From positions 1 to 6,128 of the forward strand of contig JARJMV020000112.1 in NCBI GenBank assembly GCA_029335935.2: DNA of 6,128 nucleotides. The letters run 5' to 3'. This DNA is from a bacterium. GTDB lineage: Bacteria; Armatimonadota; Fimbriimonadia; Fimbriimonadales; GBS-DC. Below the pieces are notes generated by a model. The model did not search any database. It saw only the letters and a program-made list of their open reading frames with translations, and had not been told where the DNA came from. The position numbers and the translations under genes are program-made. This document shows, in pieces, positions 5,486 to 6,128 of the stretch (its first letter is position 1; every line of letters begins with the position of its first letter).

Positions 5486-6128
5486 ATGCTACGACGATGG
5501 CTTGGCAGTTTCGGCTGGGTGGGATTGTTGGCGACGGTCTGGGGCGCGCCGCAAGGCGACGCACACCCGCTGCACGACCCGATGCGCCCCGTGATGGAGA
5601 TTGGGCGCACTTATGTAGTATTGCAATATCACACGAAGACGCCCACCGAGACGCGCGTGCAGATACGCGCCAGCAACCTACCCATGACGGCGTGGCGTCC
5701 GCCCGACCAGCGAGCCGACCTGTGGGCTGGCAAGGATGTGCGGACAGTGAAGGGCGAGCCAGGCAAACGCACCTATCACCGCCTCCGAATCCCAGAGCTG
5801 AACCCCGGAACCCGCTACTACTACCGAGTGTATGACCCGAACCACCAGCCCACGCGCGAGGAGCAGCGCTGGGGCGCTGCCCCGCCATGGCGACGCGAAT
5901 ACACCTTCGCCACGCTCGCGCCACGCGGCTATAAGACCATCATCCGCTTGCCCGTGAAGGTGCTGCTGATGCCGAATGTCGTTAATGTCGCCTCAGCCTA
6001 TCAAGACCCTGCCCGCCCAGCGCCGCCGCCCTCCAAGATGACCGACGCCGAGTTCCAGCGCATCCTTGAGGAGTATGCGATTGCTGCACGCTACTTCTGG
6101 GTCAACAGCGGGATGCGCCTTTGGGTCG
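5486..6128 (+). CDS. Secreted protein with an N-terminal fibronectin-III-like domain, 3' end outside the window
   Basis: From ATG 5486 the frame stays open for 214 codons to the window edge with no stop. It begins with a signal peptide (MLRRWLGSFGWVGLLATVWG, cleavage near residue 20). Residues about 35-145 look like a fibronectin-III or purple-acid-phosphatase-N type beta-sandwich: YVVLQYHTKTPTETRVQIR is an opening strand pair and HRLRIPELNPGTRYYYRVYD (98-117) is the typical L-x-PGTxYYYRV strand. A sharp PWRREYTFATLAP strand closes it. Residues 150-214 start a second region (VKVLLMPNVVNVAS, then a proline-rich loop, then the helix TDAEFQRILEEYAIAARYFWVNSGM) that I cannot assign. The main domain may lie downstream. 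The start has no strong ribosome binding site; GTG 5480 is an in-frame alternative two codons earlier. It diverges from the barrel-lptD operon. It could be a phosphatase-like enzyme or a structural surface protein. Confidence 0.72.
   Translation, partial: MLRRWLGSFGWVGLLATVWGAPQGDAHPLHDPMRPVMEIGRTYVVLQYHTKTPTETRVQIRASNLPMTAWRPPDQRADLWAGKDVRTVKGEPGKRTYHRLRIPELNPGTRYYYRVYDPNHQPTREEQRWGAAPPWRREYTFATLAPRGYKTIIRLPVKVLLMPNVVNVASAYQDPARPAPPPSKMTDAEFQRILEEYAIAARYFWVNSGMRLWV

Noticed and set aside
5211..5924. 237-residue minus-strand frame spanning the divergent gap
   Set aside because: It is antisense to the FN3-like gene and out of frame over the small barrel gene, is Arg/Ser/Ala-rich with no recognisable domain, and has no signal or ribosome binding site. 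It is a GC-rich shadow.

Overview
This 6.1 kb window is GC-rich, gene-dense bacterial chromosome with six protein-coding regions, two of them cut by the window edges. It shows no RNA gene, insertion sequence, CRISPR array or phage gene. The genes point to a free-living diderm: there is an LptD-type outer-membrane protein, a second outer-membrane barrel candidate, and two secreted multidomain proteins. One secreted protein ends in a two-repeat dockerin-like module preceded by a short beta-domain. In my experience that combination is common in Armatimonadota (Fimbriimonadales-like lineages, often from hot springs) and also occurs in Planctomycetes. Armatimonadota is my best guess; it is an inference from protein style, not from a marker gene.

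Layout. The last 21 codons of radC end at 66. A short intergenic gap holds an extended -10 promoter and a ribosome binding site for a secreted PPC-PPC-dockerin-like protein (111-1445, +). After 21 bases comes a mannitol-1-phosphate 5-dehydrogenase-like gene (1467-2555, +), which starts with TTG behind a small hairpin that includes its ribosome binding site. It meets the next gene tail to tail, and the two stop codons overlap within four bases (TTAG, 2552-2555). On the minus strand, a 216-residue putative outer-membrane barrel gene (4763-5413) is followed without a gap by the lptD-like gene (2552-4759), so these two look like one operon. A 72-base divergent gap then leads to a secreted protein with a fibronectin-III-like domain (5486 onward, +), which runs off the right edge.

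Themes. Four of the six genes encode exported or outer-membrane proteins. The barrel-lptD pair is the most coherent unit: LptD inserts lipopolysaccharide into the outer leaflet, and the small barrel is probably co-translated with it. The most unusual observation is at the lptD start. The well-placed ATG with a good Shine-Dalgarno sequence, and the ATG of a TGATG stop/start overlap, are both out of frame with lptD. A tetranucleotide repeat (TGCG)3 lies just downstream, and losing one unit would put both ATGs in frame and give a textbook signal peptide. This could be a slippage-prone switch, a real 4-base insertion, or a sequencing or assembly error. I see no other clear candidate for a new defence, mobile or biosynthetic system.
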